Shown here one piece after another: positions 1 through 8,328 of a stretch of 64,000 bases of DNA; within the stretch, counting starts at the first letter, position 1, and each line of letters starts with the position of its first letter. The notes under the pieces were generated by a model, which was not told the origin of the DNA, did no database searches, and saw only the letters and a program-made list of their open reading frames with translations. Origin of the DNA: a virus; IMG/VR virus record IMGVR_UViG_3300046787_000390, positions 1 through 64,000 of that record. One strand, 5' to 3'. Both the position numbers and the translations under genes were made by a program.

Positions 1-2360
1 TCAGGCTTGCTGTTTGTTTTTAACACGTTAACAAAATCTTTGATCACTGTGCCAGTTCTGCTATCATATACTTGTTCAGCACCGTAAAAGAAGAAACGGT
101 TTTGCAAGACAGAACCAAAGAAATATTCAAGTGCTCGCGAACTTACAGTGTATGTGCTACCGTCTGTAACAAATTGAACGAGCCAGCTTGCATCCAATCC
201 TGTGCCTGCGGTACTTCCAGCATTTGATAAACTAAAGTCAGCGCCTTGGGCTAAGTTAGTTGACGTAATCAAATACCAAGATCCAGCAGTGCCTGTGATG
301 TCGCCTTGGCTATCATATCCAATGCCAAAATTTCTGTTTAACAAAATTTGGTCAGACATTGATTTTTCAAATTCAACTGCTAAGTCAGTAATAAAAATTG
401 GAATTACATCTGTAGCAATAGCACCAGTGGGCACAAAGTTGTTTAATACTACAGGTCCGACACCACTAGGCAAATTACCTGCGCCGTTGCTGGTTCCATC
501 TAAGTATACACTAGTTGGGCTTGCCCATACTACTAATTTTTCATCAGCGCGAGTCGGAACACCAGCCTTGAGTCTGTTATTGGCGTCAAAGTAATATCCT
601 GCAGGAGGCTCAAATTTAACCAAACTACCAACTATGATATATTTTTTATTATCAGCGGTATACGGACCAACTGGCACAGGGTTGCCAATATTGTTTTTAA
701 AATATCCAGTTGTTGTGTTGGAAATTGTGGTGCTTTGATTCCAAGTTACTATCAACCCAGTTAAACTAGGTCTTGGGAATTCAGCATAGTAAAATTGCTG
801 CATTAAACTTGCACGTAGAATAGGTTGAATTCTGTTACTGATAATGTTTGCAACTTCATTACTGGTTGAGTAAGTGAACTGGAACGCTGGCAATGCATAG
901 TTCTCATACAGCGCACCGTCGCTAGAAAAATTGTTAGTAGATGCATACTTTCCAGTGCCATCCACTAACTCAAGGTATCTACTTGTGCCAATGCTTGCAC
1001 GGTTCAATGCCTTAGATTTAATAATTGAGTTGTAAGCAGTGAACGGAAAGTTGTTGTAGTCTTCGCCGTTAACCATGCGGTTTTGTGTGTAATAACGAGC
1101 AGGGGCACGTTGCTTAATCTCGTCGATTGTTTCACGTGGTTGAGCATTAGATACTGGGTTTGTGATACCGCAAGTAAATGTTATTGTCTCTAATTGTCCT
1201 GTACGACTGATGTAGCTGATTGGAATCACTACACTTTGCATTTCTTCAGGGTTAATGATATACTGTAGTCCGTTGGAAGCACGAACATAGGTTCTGAAAG
1301 TTCCAACAGGGATGGCAGAGAATACACCATCACCAAAGTTTAATGTGATTTGATCGTTAGTTCTGCTTGTGATTGAGAATAGTTTTCTAACACCAGGTTC
1401 AGTTTGTTCAGCGGCAGCGGCATATACACTTTCAACATACTTCCACTCTGATGCAACTGACCCAACATCGTCAAGTTGGTATAACCAATGATCGTCGTTG
1501 TTACATCCTTCGATGTTGATAGGCACAGCTCTGTTGCTAACACGGTCAGCTAAGTTAAAGTCTTGGCTTTGCAAGACACCTTGCTTAAACAAGAAGAAAT
1601 AACCTGTATTTGCTGAATTAAATCCCAGGGCGTCGTTACGGAATAAAATGTTAAATTCACCGTTGGGCTGTGGACTTGGTTCGTATACATATTCCTTGTT
1701 CACCGAAGTAGCATTTACTGCTTCAAACGGCATGCTTACTCCGTCAACTACCGCAGTATAAGGAATAACCGGCAGATATCCTGTTACCAAGTTAACAGTG
1801 TATTCCGATGTGTCAACACCTAAAATTTCAGTTCTGTTGCCCGGACGTCCAATACGTTGGCTGCTTACTAAGCTAGCATTGATAATAGCAGAGAACTGCT
1901 CTTGCCAGTTAAAGTTAGTTGGGTCAGCCCAATCAACCGTAACGTTAGCTAAGTTAATACCATTTACATCTGTAACATTTTCTGTTGTAGTTACAGAAAA
2001 AACTTTAAGGTAGCCAGAAGCAGATGTATTACGCTTAGGTGTATAGCTCACTAGGTTTGCTAATTTCACAACACTGTCACGACGCTCTGCTGTGTCAATG
2101 TAGCTCTCTCTTGCGTTTAAGTCGTTGCGGAAAGCTAACGATTGCCCCATAAACGCAATAACGTCGAGCAATGCGATAAATTCCGAACTTTCGATGTAAT
2201 CGTTAAAAGTTTCTGGGTAGTATAAGCGTAGATAGTCTACAAAACTTTTACGTAACGTTTCAAAGTCGTAGCTCTGGAAGTCAGCTTCACGATAAGTTTG
2301 GTAGATTCTTTTCCAATCCTCTACCCCAAAAATAGCAGTTTGTCTTGTAGTCTTAGCCAT
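1..2360 (-). CDS. 6: Baseplate wedge protein gp6-like (C-terminus cut by window edge)
   Basis: Open reading frame on the minus strand from ATG at 2360 running off the left edge, about 786 codons present. The start reads MAKTTRQTAIFGVEDW, followed by a segment rich in aromatic and charged residues (SFVDYLRLYYPETFNDYIESS) and ALLDVIAFMGQSLAFRNDLNARE, which is the conserved N-terminal block of T4-family gp6. In T4, gp6 dimers link neighbouring wedges into the inner baseplate ring. It is the last visible gene of the minus-strand baseplate operon, beside gp25, its structural partner. A late box lies upstream and an AAGGA ribosome site about 12 bases before the ATG. Family call is firm; the true C-terminus is outside the window. 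Confidence 0.88.
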   Translation of the reverse strand, partial: MAKTTRQTAIFGVEDWKRIYQTYREADFQSYDFETLRKSFVDYLRLYYPETFNDYIESSEFIALLDVIAFMGQSLAFRNDLNARESYIDTAERRDSVVKLANLVSYTPKRNTSASGYLKVFSVTTTENVTDVNGINLANVTVDWADPTNFNWQEQFSAIINASLVSSQRIGRPGNRTEILGVDTSEYTVNLVTGYLPVIPYTAVVDGVSMPFEAVNATSVNKEYVYEPSPQPNGEFNILFRNDALGFNSANTGYFFLFKQGVLQSQDFNLADRVSNRAVPINIEGCNNDDHWLYQLDDVGSVASEWKYVESVYAAAAEQTEPGVRKLFSITSRTNDQITLNFGDGVFSAIPVGTFRTYVRASNGLQYIINPEEMQSVVIPISYISRTGQLETITFTCGITNPVSNAQPRETIDEIKQRAPARYYTQNRMVNGEDYNNFPFTAYNSIIKSKALNRASIGTSRYLELVDGTGKYASTNNFSSDGALYENYALPAFQFTYSTSNEVANIISNRIQPILRASLMQQFYYAEFPRPSLTGLIVTWNQSTTISNTTTGYFKNNIGNPVPVGPYTADNKKYIIVGSLVKFEPPAGYYFDANNRLKAGVPTRADEKLVVWASPTSVYLDGTSNGAGNLPSGVGPVVLNNFVPTGAIATDVIPIFITDLAVEFEKSMSDQILLNRNFGIGYDSQGDITGTAGSWYLITSTNLAQGADFSLSNAGSTAGTGLDASWLVQFVTDGSTYTVSSRALEYFFGSVLQNRFFFYGAEQVYDSRTGTVIKDFVNVLKTNSKP

Positions 2361-2378
2361 AGTAGTCCATTATTCCTT

Positions 2379-2384
2379 TATTTA
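2379..2384 (-). promoter_or_regulatory. Late promoter box for gp6
   Basis: The minus strand reads CATAAATAAAGG, a match to the T4 late -10 element TATAAATA, 18 bases before the gp6 ATG with an AAGGA ribosome site between. This is a conventional leader arrangement. Confidence 0.6.
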
Positions 2385-2405
2385 TGGCTACTAAAAACGG
2401 CTCAG

Positions 2406-2780
2406 TTAAACATAACTTGCGTTTCGTGAATTTTGATCAAAGAAGATTGACAGGCGCTCTGGCTCTGTGCTAGGGACTAAAAGTATTTCAATTTGTATGA
2501 GCATGCCATTTTCCTGCGGGAATACGTCGACCTGGGATATTTGTAATCTTGGATCGCCGCCGGCTACTCGTTGTATTTCGTTGATAATAGATTGTTCTGT
2601 TTCACTTGACTGATTGTCAAACAAACTATCCCACAATATTGTACCAACTTGTGGCCGTCCGGGAACTTGTCCTTGACGTATGTTAAGAGCGTTTAGTAAG
2701 TCACGTTTGATTAACGCCGAGTCTGTCAACGTGAACTTCTTGAATTGTCCTTGTGTATTAAAACCAATAAATGCAGGCAT
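2406..2780 (-). CDS. 25: Baseplate wedge protein gp25
   Basis: A 124-residue protein of the gp25/GPW family, close to T4 gp25 in size (132). Visible family features are the N-terminal block with LIKRDLLNALNIRQGQVPGRPQVGT, the WDSLFD segment, and the EIQRVAGGDPRLQ helix with the following beta strands. gp25 binds gp6 in the inner baseplate and helps initiate sheath assembly. The gene lies between gp5 and gp6. Its ATG has no Shine-Dalgarno sequence; instead TAAATA overlaps the gp5 stop codon and ends 5 bases before the ATG, predicting a leaderless late transcript. Confidence 0.9.
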   Translation of the reverse strand: MPAFIGFNTQGQFKKFTLTDSALIKRDLLNALNIRQGQVPGRPQVGTILWDSLFDNQSSETEQSIINEIQRVAGGDPRLQISQVDVFPQENGMLIQIEILLVPSTEPERLSIFFDQNSRNASYV

Positions 2781-2785
2781 GTGTA

Positions 2786-2791
2786 TATTTA
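2786..2791 (-). promoter_or_regulatory. Late promoter box for gp25, leaderless arrangement
   Basis: Minus strand GTAAATA, 5 bases (TACAC) before the gp25 ATG. The TAA stop codon of gp5 forms the first three bases of the box. With a start site about 6-7 bases past the box, transcription would begin at the AUG. Confidence 0.55.
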
Positions 2792-5206
2792 CCCTTGATT
2801 GTTACCTGGAGCAAAGCGGAATAACCCATCTTCTTCAGTTGTAGTTGGCTTATTAACTTTAATTAATGCACCATCGGCTTGTATAACCGTTTCTGTAGTA
2901 TTAGTAAATTCTGTAGGAGTCTCAGTGTACTGAGGTACTGGTACTTTAGGGTTGTCGATAATCTCGGCCATGTCCTGATCAACAACTTCTCGTTCGGTTG
3001 TTCCCTCTGCAGGCACGTTTACCAGGTCAATCTCCTCACCGTAATACTCAACAAAATCTATTGCAAACTGCCCTTGACGTGCTGCAATTTTTATTTCTGT
3101 TGTTTCTTCTGGCGTTGCGAATCCATCAACCCATTTTACAACATCAGTAACACCATATTCTGTAGCTGGTTGTAACAATGTAGCAACTAGCCTAGGATCT
3201 TCGTTTTCACTTACTGCACCAGAATCAACTAATCCAACAAATGCTGCGGCCATAAGTCCAACTTGCACAATATTTTGTATAGGCTTGCTGCTCAAGTAGT
3301 CTAATATACCACTAATGCCATATTGCCCAGACCAAACAGAATCAGAACTTAGCACTGTTGAAGGTGCCGCGCCACCACTGATTAATTTAAGAGACGACGA
3401 TTTAACAAATCCAGTGGATACCAAACCCTCGACGCTTTGTCCATAAACCCCGACACCCCTGCCGGGTTTGCCCAAGTCAGGGCCAACATATACAGGATTG
3501 TTGTCCTCAGTTAGTTGCCACCCTGGCATTAGATTGCCGTCGTCGTCATATGCAGGAAATTGCGCGGCCTTTGCGTGTGCTGTTTGAGCCGTTAACGCAG
3601 TTACTTGTGCAACCGATAATGGGCCAACCGCCGATACTGCAACTGGTTCAGCTACTAACTTTTCTAATGTCACACCGTTTTGAACTGGCTGTGCATTAAT
3701 TTCTTCGTAGGCTTTTCTAATAATACTATTTGAATCTGGAACATCGACTTTAACTGGATTCATATTAGTAGTAACATCTGCGCCTCGATTATGACCAAAA
3801 TAAGGTTCGTGTGACGGAGCTCTATTACAAACTGTCATCAGTGATGCATCTTTAATTGTCCATCCCTTACCTGTTATATATTCGGTGTCAGGAAGATTAT
3901 ATTCCGGTAACCCAGGGAACGCCGGCACCGGAATACTTTGACCACCGTTGAGATTTATCATTTTGCCAGTGAAATTAAGTTGAGAGTCGCTTCTTGCACT
4001 TACCATTTTTCCTTGCAGAGCAAGAGTTCCGTCACTTCTTAGTCCCAACGTTTGTGACGATGATAATAGTGCAAAGTTTTCTCCTTTCATCAGTAGTTTG
4101 TCATCACTTTCGACAATCATGGTTTGCTTACTTTTGATTCTAAAGTTTCCGCCGGAGAACATGTTTATGCCTTTGTCGCCATGGAAGTTAAGCACACCTT
4201 CGGATCTAAGATTAATAGAATTTGTAGAATAAACATCAACTGTTCCTTGTTTGCCAAGCTCAATCCAGGTCTGGCCGTTGGCATGGGTAATATAGAAGGC
4301 GTCACCGTCGTCACTCATTGTAATCTGATGGCCTTTAGCAGTGCGAATACGAACTAGTGTATCATTGCCATCAATATCTCCGTCGTCCATAACAAATGTA
4401 TGGCCGCCCTGCCGACCGACTACAGCGATGTCTTGTAGTTTAACTTGGCCTTTTTCAAATGCTGCCTTTAACGCCTTGTCTGTGCCACCGCCCTGATAGA
4501 TTGGCTTACCAGGTGTTGAAATGCCGTAACAGTTAGACGGGCTTTCTCGTTGAGCACTACTTTTAATTGGGCCACGGATAGGATCTTTATTTAGACCTTG
4601 CTGATATAAAATTGCTTCTACAGTGCTTTGTACTGGCTTTTCTTTGTCAAAGAATCTTGGATCGTCTGTAAATTTTGGATCAATGTCATTGACTTCTGCA
4701 ACCGGTGCCGCAGTAGTACCAGCAAGAAGTTGTTGTTGTGATGTACTATTTGCGCTGTAGTTAGACACTGCACCGATAGCAGGAATCATTCTGTTAATAC
4801 CGTCTTCTGGTATACACCCGAGATAATAGCCGCCAATTGTTGGGTCGCCGCCTACAAAGAAACATAAGACTCTTGTGCCAAGTTCCGGTGGGGTAAACCA
4901 CATACCATAACTATTTCTGTTTCCTGGATACGACCCTACTCCTGATGACCCAGACTGCTTTGTTGCTCCGTAAAATGGAGAGATGTATCTAACAGTTCTC
5001 CAGGTAGTTGGATCGTCTAAGTTTGGGCTTCCGTCAGCAGACACAGCACCAAATTGCTGAATCCAAACTTGAAGTCTTCCTGACCTTGTGTTGTCAATGT
5101 TGTTCACAACAATGCCTACAAACGGTCCCATTTCAACAGGGTTGCCGCCGCGGTCAAATTTGTATTCTTCGGGACGACCTAAACTTCTCTGTAAATTATC
5201 TGCCAT
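2789..5206 (-). CDS. 5: Baseplate hub/spike protein gp5-like, without lysozyme domain
   Basis: An 805-residue protein. Residues about 20-140 form a gp5/VgrG-type OB-fold (MGPFVGIVVNNIDNTRSGRLQVW, then WFTPPELGTRVLCFFVGGDP and GGYYLGCIPED). Residues about 250-420 are short repeating beta segments (for example LNFHGDKGINMFSGGNFRIKS) typical of the gp5 triple-stranded needle. T4 gp5 carries a lysozyme between these parts; none is visible here. A C-terminal extension of about 350 residues contains a predicted hydrophobic helix (IVQVGLMAAAFVGLV) and an acidic tail. It probably forms the membrane-puncturing spike at the tail tip. The start has no strong ribosome site but the N-terminal alignment supports it. 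Confidence 0.8.
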   Translation of the reverse strand: MADNLQRSLGRPEEYKFDRGGNPVEMGPFVGIVVNNIDNTRSGRLQVWIQQFGAVSADGSPNLDDPTTWRTVRYISPFYGATKQSGSSGVGSYPGNRNSYGMWFTPPELGTRVLCFFVGGDPTIGGYYLGCIPEDGINRMIPAIGAVSNYSANSTSQQQLLAGTTAAPVAEVNDIDPKFTDDPRFFDKEKPVQSTVEAILYQQGLNKDPIRGPIKSSAQRESPSNCYGISTPGKPIYQGGGTDKALKAAFEKGQVKLQDIAVVGRQGGHTFVMDDGDIDGNDTLVRIRTAKGHQITMSDDGDAFYITHANGQTWIELGKQGTVDVYSTNSINLRSEGVLNFHGDKGINMFSGGNFRIKSKQTMIVESDDKLLMKGENFALLSSSQTLGLRSDGTLALQGKMVSARSDSQLNFTGKMINLNGGQSIPVPAFPGLPEYNLPDTEYITGKGWTIKDASLMTVCNRAPSHEPYFGHNRGADVTTNMNPVKVDVPDSNSIIRKAYEEINAQPVQNGVTLEKLVAEPVAVSAVGPLSVAQVTALTAQTAHAKAAQFPAYDDDGNLMPGWQLTEDNNPVYVGPDLGKPGRGVGVYGQSVEGLVSTGFVKSSSLKLISGGAAPSTVLSSDSVWSGQYGISGILDYLSSKPIQNIVQVGLMAAAFVGLVDSGAVSENEDPRLVATLLQPATEYGVTDVVKWVDGFATPEETTEIKIAARQGQFAIDFVEYYGEEIDLVNVPAEGTTEREVVDQDMAEIIDNPKVPVPQYTETPTEFTNTTETVIQADGALIKVNKPTTTEEDGLFRFAPGNNQG

Positions 5207-5219
5207 TGTATACTACCTA

Positions 5220-8024
5220 TTATTGATCTTTAACTATTTTTTGCGGCCCGGTTCTAATACCCGGTGCTGCAAAATTAGCTGCATTGTTAGTTCCAGCAGC
5301 AAACGATGATTTTGCCGCTTCTAGTGCTGCCGCAGGCGTTGCGCCGCCTCTTCGTGCTTGTATATACACTGGACTTGCCTGGAGCTGACTTAAACTTGGA
5401 TTGTCTGCTTGCACAGCCGGTGTCAGGAGTTGCTGTGTTCCTTTGGCCAACGACGACGATGGAGTCGGATCTGTAACAGTTGATCTTGTGTACTGCCATG
5501 GTATAGTCTTGGGATTTTGAGGTACACCCCTATTAGCAGCCGTTCTAATATCTTGAGGCGCTGGGCGACCTTCGCCCTTGCCCGGTGGGTAAAATACCAT
5601 CAACGACCCTTTAATCTCCTGTGTAAACTTACCTTTGTTAAAACTGCTGTTAAGTTCCTTGGCAATGTAAATTCTACTAAATTGTGCGTTCTCTGGCGTT
5701 TGTGTATATTGATTAGATTGTGTTGTAGAGTTTAATTTATCGGCACTGGGCTGAATTAAGCCTGTTGCTAAGTTATAGTCTCTAGGTGCGTTAAAGGCAA
5801 CTTCAAACAAGATTTGCTGACTGTCAAAATTGATTGTGCCATCAGAAAGGAACGCTCTAAAATAATAAGGATCGCCTTTGGGCAAAGATACAAACGCTTC
5901 CCCTTGTTGTAGCCAAGCAGGATCTCCCACAATCGACATATTACATTCTTTTAAGTCACCAGGATTGTACAGTTGATCCGATGCGTTGGCTGCTGGTTCG
6001 TTTGCCCGGCCTTCGGCACCCGATGTTGGCTGTCCGCTAGTAGTGCTTGGTGCGTATTTTAATAATTCGTTGATGTTTTCTGCGCCGCTCACTGAACTAG
6101 TCCCGGTTAGGTTTGTATTAGTCAGAACAAGATAGTACAGGCCATTCAAATTCTCTTCATAGCTCAAAACAGAATTATTTTGCCCAGTAAACCAATATTT
6201 GTAACTTTTATGAACACCATTATAAACTGGAGGTTTAAAATAGGTGCTGTTTAGCTGAGATACTTTGTATGGCGCAATAGTATAGGTTATCTTGTAAGCG
6301 TAGTCATTTCGTTTTTCGTCATACTGATCATATTTTGGTTCTGCCTTGAAACCAATTTTATACCAAGCAGTATTTTTTAAGTTTACACCTGGGCCAGCAG
6401 ATTCCTTGCCGTTGTTGGCATTAATAATAAGAGTTTGCTGGTCTCTAATGTAGCTACTATTTTTAATCTGGTTGTCAATAAACTGAACAATTTGTTGGCC
6501 AGCAGTAGCAGCGATTGTCTGCGAATTAGGATCCATGCTTTGCTTTGATCCAAGTTTCTGATCAGCCGCAGTACCCGGAGTTGACATCGAAGTTGCACTT
6601 TTATTTAGGCCAGGATTTATAATAGTAGCAGATGACATGCTATCAAGGATGAACTCAATATTGTATTCATCTGGATATTGGATTACGCCGTCATTTTTTA
6701 ATTTTTGTTGGTACTCGTTTAATGCTGTGACTAAACTTTGTCTAACTGTTTTTTTGTTAGTAGTAGCAGCGGGTGCGTTAGCAGGTGCAGTACCGTTTGC
6801 AGGTAGCCCCGATCCGCCAAGTACATCTTTAAGAGTTTTGCCGCTAAATTCTACGTTGTAGGGAATAGTACCTCGTTGAGAACTTGCATTAATTTGATAC
6901 GGAGGCGCCTTGGCAACAATTTCGTATTCAACTGCTTTGTTTGCAATTCTAAATCCTACTTTAGAAAAAATCAACGGATACCATTTTTCAACAAATGCGT
7001 TAGGATCGCTAGTACCGTTTTTGGCTGTGCCGCCACGTACTAAATTACCTTGAGCATCGTACCCATAGAATCGTACAACAAACAAATAAATCTGACTGGT
7101 AAAATTTCTTTTTTTGTTTTCTGCACTACCTAAAAATTGTTGCACCGCTGCATCAAGATTTTGTATGAAGCTTATGCCATTTGGTTCAACAATAGTCATT
7201 GAGATTTCTTTGACGTTATGTGACAACCGAACAGCCTTGCCAGCAATAAAACTTTTAATATCAAATCTGTCAATGTAGTAATCTAAATTAAAGAAATCGT
7301 TTCTGCCAGCTCCTTGCGGAGCTCCGCCAGTTTGTACCAATAGTTTTGCATTGGCTAAACTTTTACTACCTGTATTAATAGATTGCTGGTAAGAGTTTTT
7401 ATCCATCAAATACAAACTAGCCTGATAGGTATAGCTTGAATATTGATCGAGCACATTTGGCTGAGGGTTTATTTTATCTTCCCAGTCAATTGCATTCAAC
7501 GCCGACACAATCGGGCTGCTGCTGGCACCGCCGTCATCACCTGCTGCACCTACCCCTGGTCTGCCGCCCGGCTGTGGTGTTGTTGAATTAGCCCTTGTTG
7601 GGCCCGTGCTTGCATTTTGGCCGCCTGATGTTGCCGACGGGCTTTGTGTTTGTATGTAAGGTCGTAACTCAGCATCTGTGCCGAAGTCATTAATTTTAGT
7701 TGGATCAAACTTGATTGCATTTGACCCCGAAGTAGTGTCCGGTGCTGGCTTTATTCTACCGTTGTTAGACGTTAATATTCCGCCGCCAGGGTTAATCTCG
7801 TTGGCTCGGTCAACTTGTGCAGCTTGATCATCACGAACAACAGTCCCTGAGCTTGCAGTAGCCTGCAATGATTCAAGTTGTGTGAGAGTTACTCGTATTT
7901 GAGAATTTAAATCCTTTATCTGTGGTAACAGATCTTTTTCACCAGCTTCATATCGTGCGCCTAGTGCATCTCTCTCAGCAACCAATCGTTGATATTTGAC
8001 TTCTAGTTCGGCTATGCTCGACAT
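5220..8024 (-). CDS. Large baseplate structural protein, candidate gp27-type hub
   Basis: A 934-residue protein between gp5 and gp53. Residues 1-60 form a heptad-rich coiled coil; residues 90-170 are Gly/Ser/Pro/Thr-rich linker. The middle (about 240-400) has beta-rich segments such as VKEISMTIVEPNGISFIQNL and FTSQIYLFVVRFYGYDAQGN, and about 560-650 has KITYTIAPYKVSQLNS. The C-terminal 150 residues are again low complexity. I do not recognise a named T4 homologue by sequence. Position next to gp5 and the domain style suggest the hub component that mounts the spike (the gp27 role), but this is inference from context. Confidence 0.5.
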   Translation of the reverse strand: MSSIAELEVKYQRLVAERDALGARYEAGEKDLLPQIKDLNSQIRVTLTQLESLQATASSGTVVRDDQAAQVDRANEINPGGGILTSNNGRIKPAPDTTSGSNAIKFDPTKINDFGTDAELRPYIQTQSPSATSGGQNASTGPTRANSTTPQPGGRPGVGAAGDDGGASSSPIVSALNAIDWEDKINPQPNVLDQYSSYTYQASLYLMDKNSYQQSINTGSKSLANAKLLVQTGGAPQGAGRNDFFNLDYYIDRFDIKSFIAGKAVRLSHNVKEISMTIVEPNGISFIQNLDAAVQQFLGSAENKKRNFTSQIYLFVVRFYGYDAQGNLVRGGTAKNGTSDPNAFVEKWYPLIFSKVGFRIANKAVEYEIVAKAPPYQINASSQRGTIPYNVEFSGKTLKDVLGGSGLPANGTAPANAPAATTNKKTVRQSLVTALNEYQQKLKNDGVIQYPDEYNIEFILDSMSSATIINPGLNKSATSMSTPGTAADQKLGSKQSMDPNSQTIAATAGQQIVQFIDNQIKNSSYIRDQQTLIINANNGKESAGPGVNLKNTAWYKIGFKAEPKYDQYDEKRNDYAYKITYTIAPYKVSQLNSTYFKPPVYNGVHKSYKYWFTGQNNSVLSYEENLNGLYYLVLTNTNLTGTSSVSGAENINELLKYAPSTTSGQPTSGAEGRANEPAANASDQLYNPGDLKECNMSIVGDPAWLQQGEAFVSLPKGDPYYFRAFLSDGTINFDSQQILFEVAFNAPRDYNLATGLIQPSADKLNSTTQSNQYTQTPENAQFSRIYIAKELNSSFNKGKFTQEIKGSLMVFYPPGKGEGRPAPQDIRTAANRGVPQNPKTIPWQYTRSTVTDPTPSSSLAKGTQQLLTPAVQADNPSLSQLQASPVYIQARRGGATPAAALEAAKSSFAAGTNNAANFAAPGIRTGPQKIVKDQ

Positions 8025-8025
8025 A

Positions 8026-8328
8026 TTAGAATCCTAATGTTTCTTGAAGCGTTGTGATCTTTGGCAAGTATATCAATGTTCCTGTTTTAAAATCCAGTGG
8101 CGGTGCTTGTAATGTATTAGGGTTTCGTTGATAGAATACCCACCATAATGTTGACGTCTGATATAAGTCATATGCCAACAAATCTGGTCTGTATTGATAT
8201 GTTTCTGTAATAACCCAATCCTGGTCGTCTTGAAATTTAGGAATAGGCCTGTTTACCATAACATCAAGATAAAATTGTGTGTATCCTGTATTAAAATACG
8301 GACTTGTTGATTCGTAACTTGTTGCCAT
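8026..8328 (-). CDS. 53: Baseplate wedge protein gp53-like
   Basis: A 100-residue protein resembling the N-terminal part of gp53: PYFNTGYTQFYLDVMVNRPIPKF, YRPDLLAYDLYQTSTLWWVFYQRNPN and a C-terminal GTLIYLPKITTLQE, which looks like the start of the LysM-like fold described for gp53. T4 gp53 is about twice as long, so this is the compact form. In T4 it clamps adjacent wedges during baseplate closure. The start codon overlaps the gp48 stop (TAATG), indicating translational coupling. Confidence 0.72.
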   Translation of the reverse strand: MATSYESTSPYFNTGYTQFYLDVMVNRPIPKFQDDQDWVITETYQYRPDLLAYDLYQTSTLWWVFYQRNPNTLQAPPLDFKTGTLIYLPKITTLQETLGF

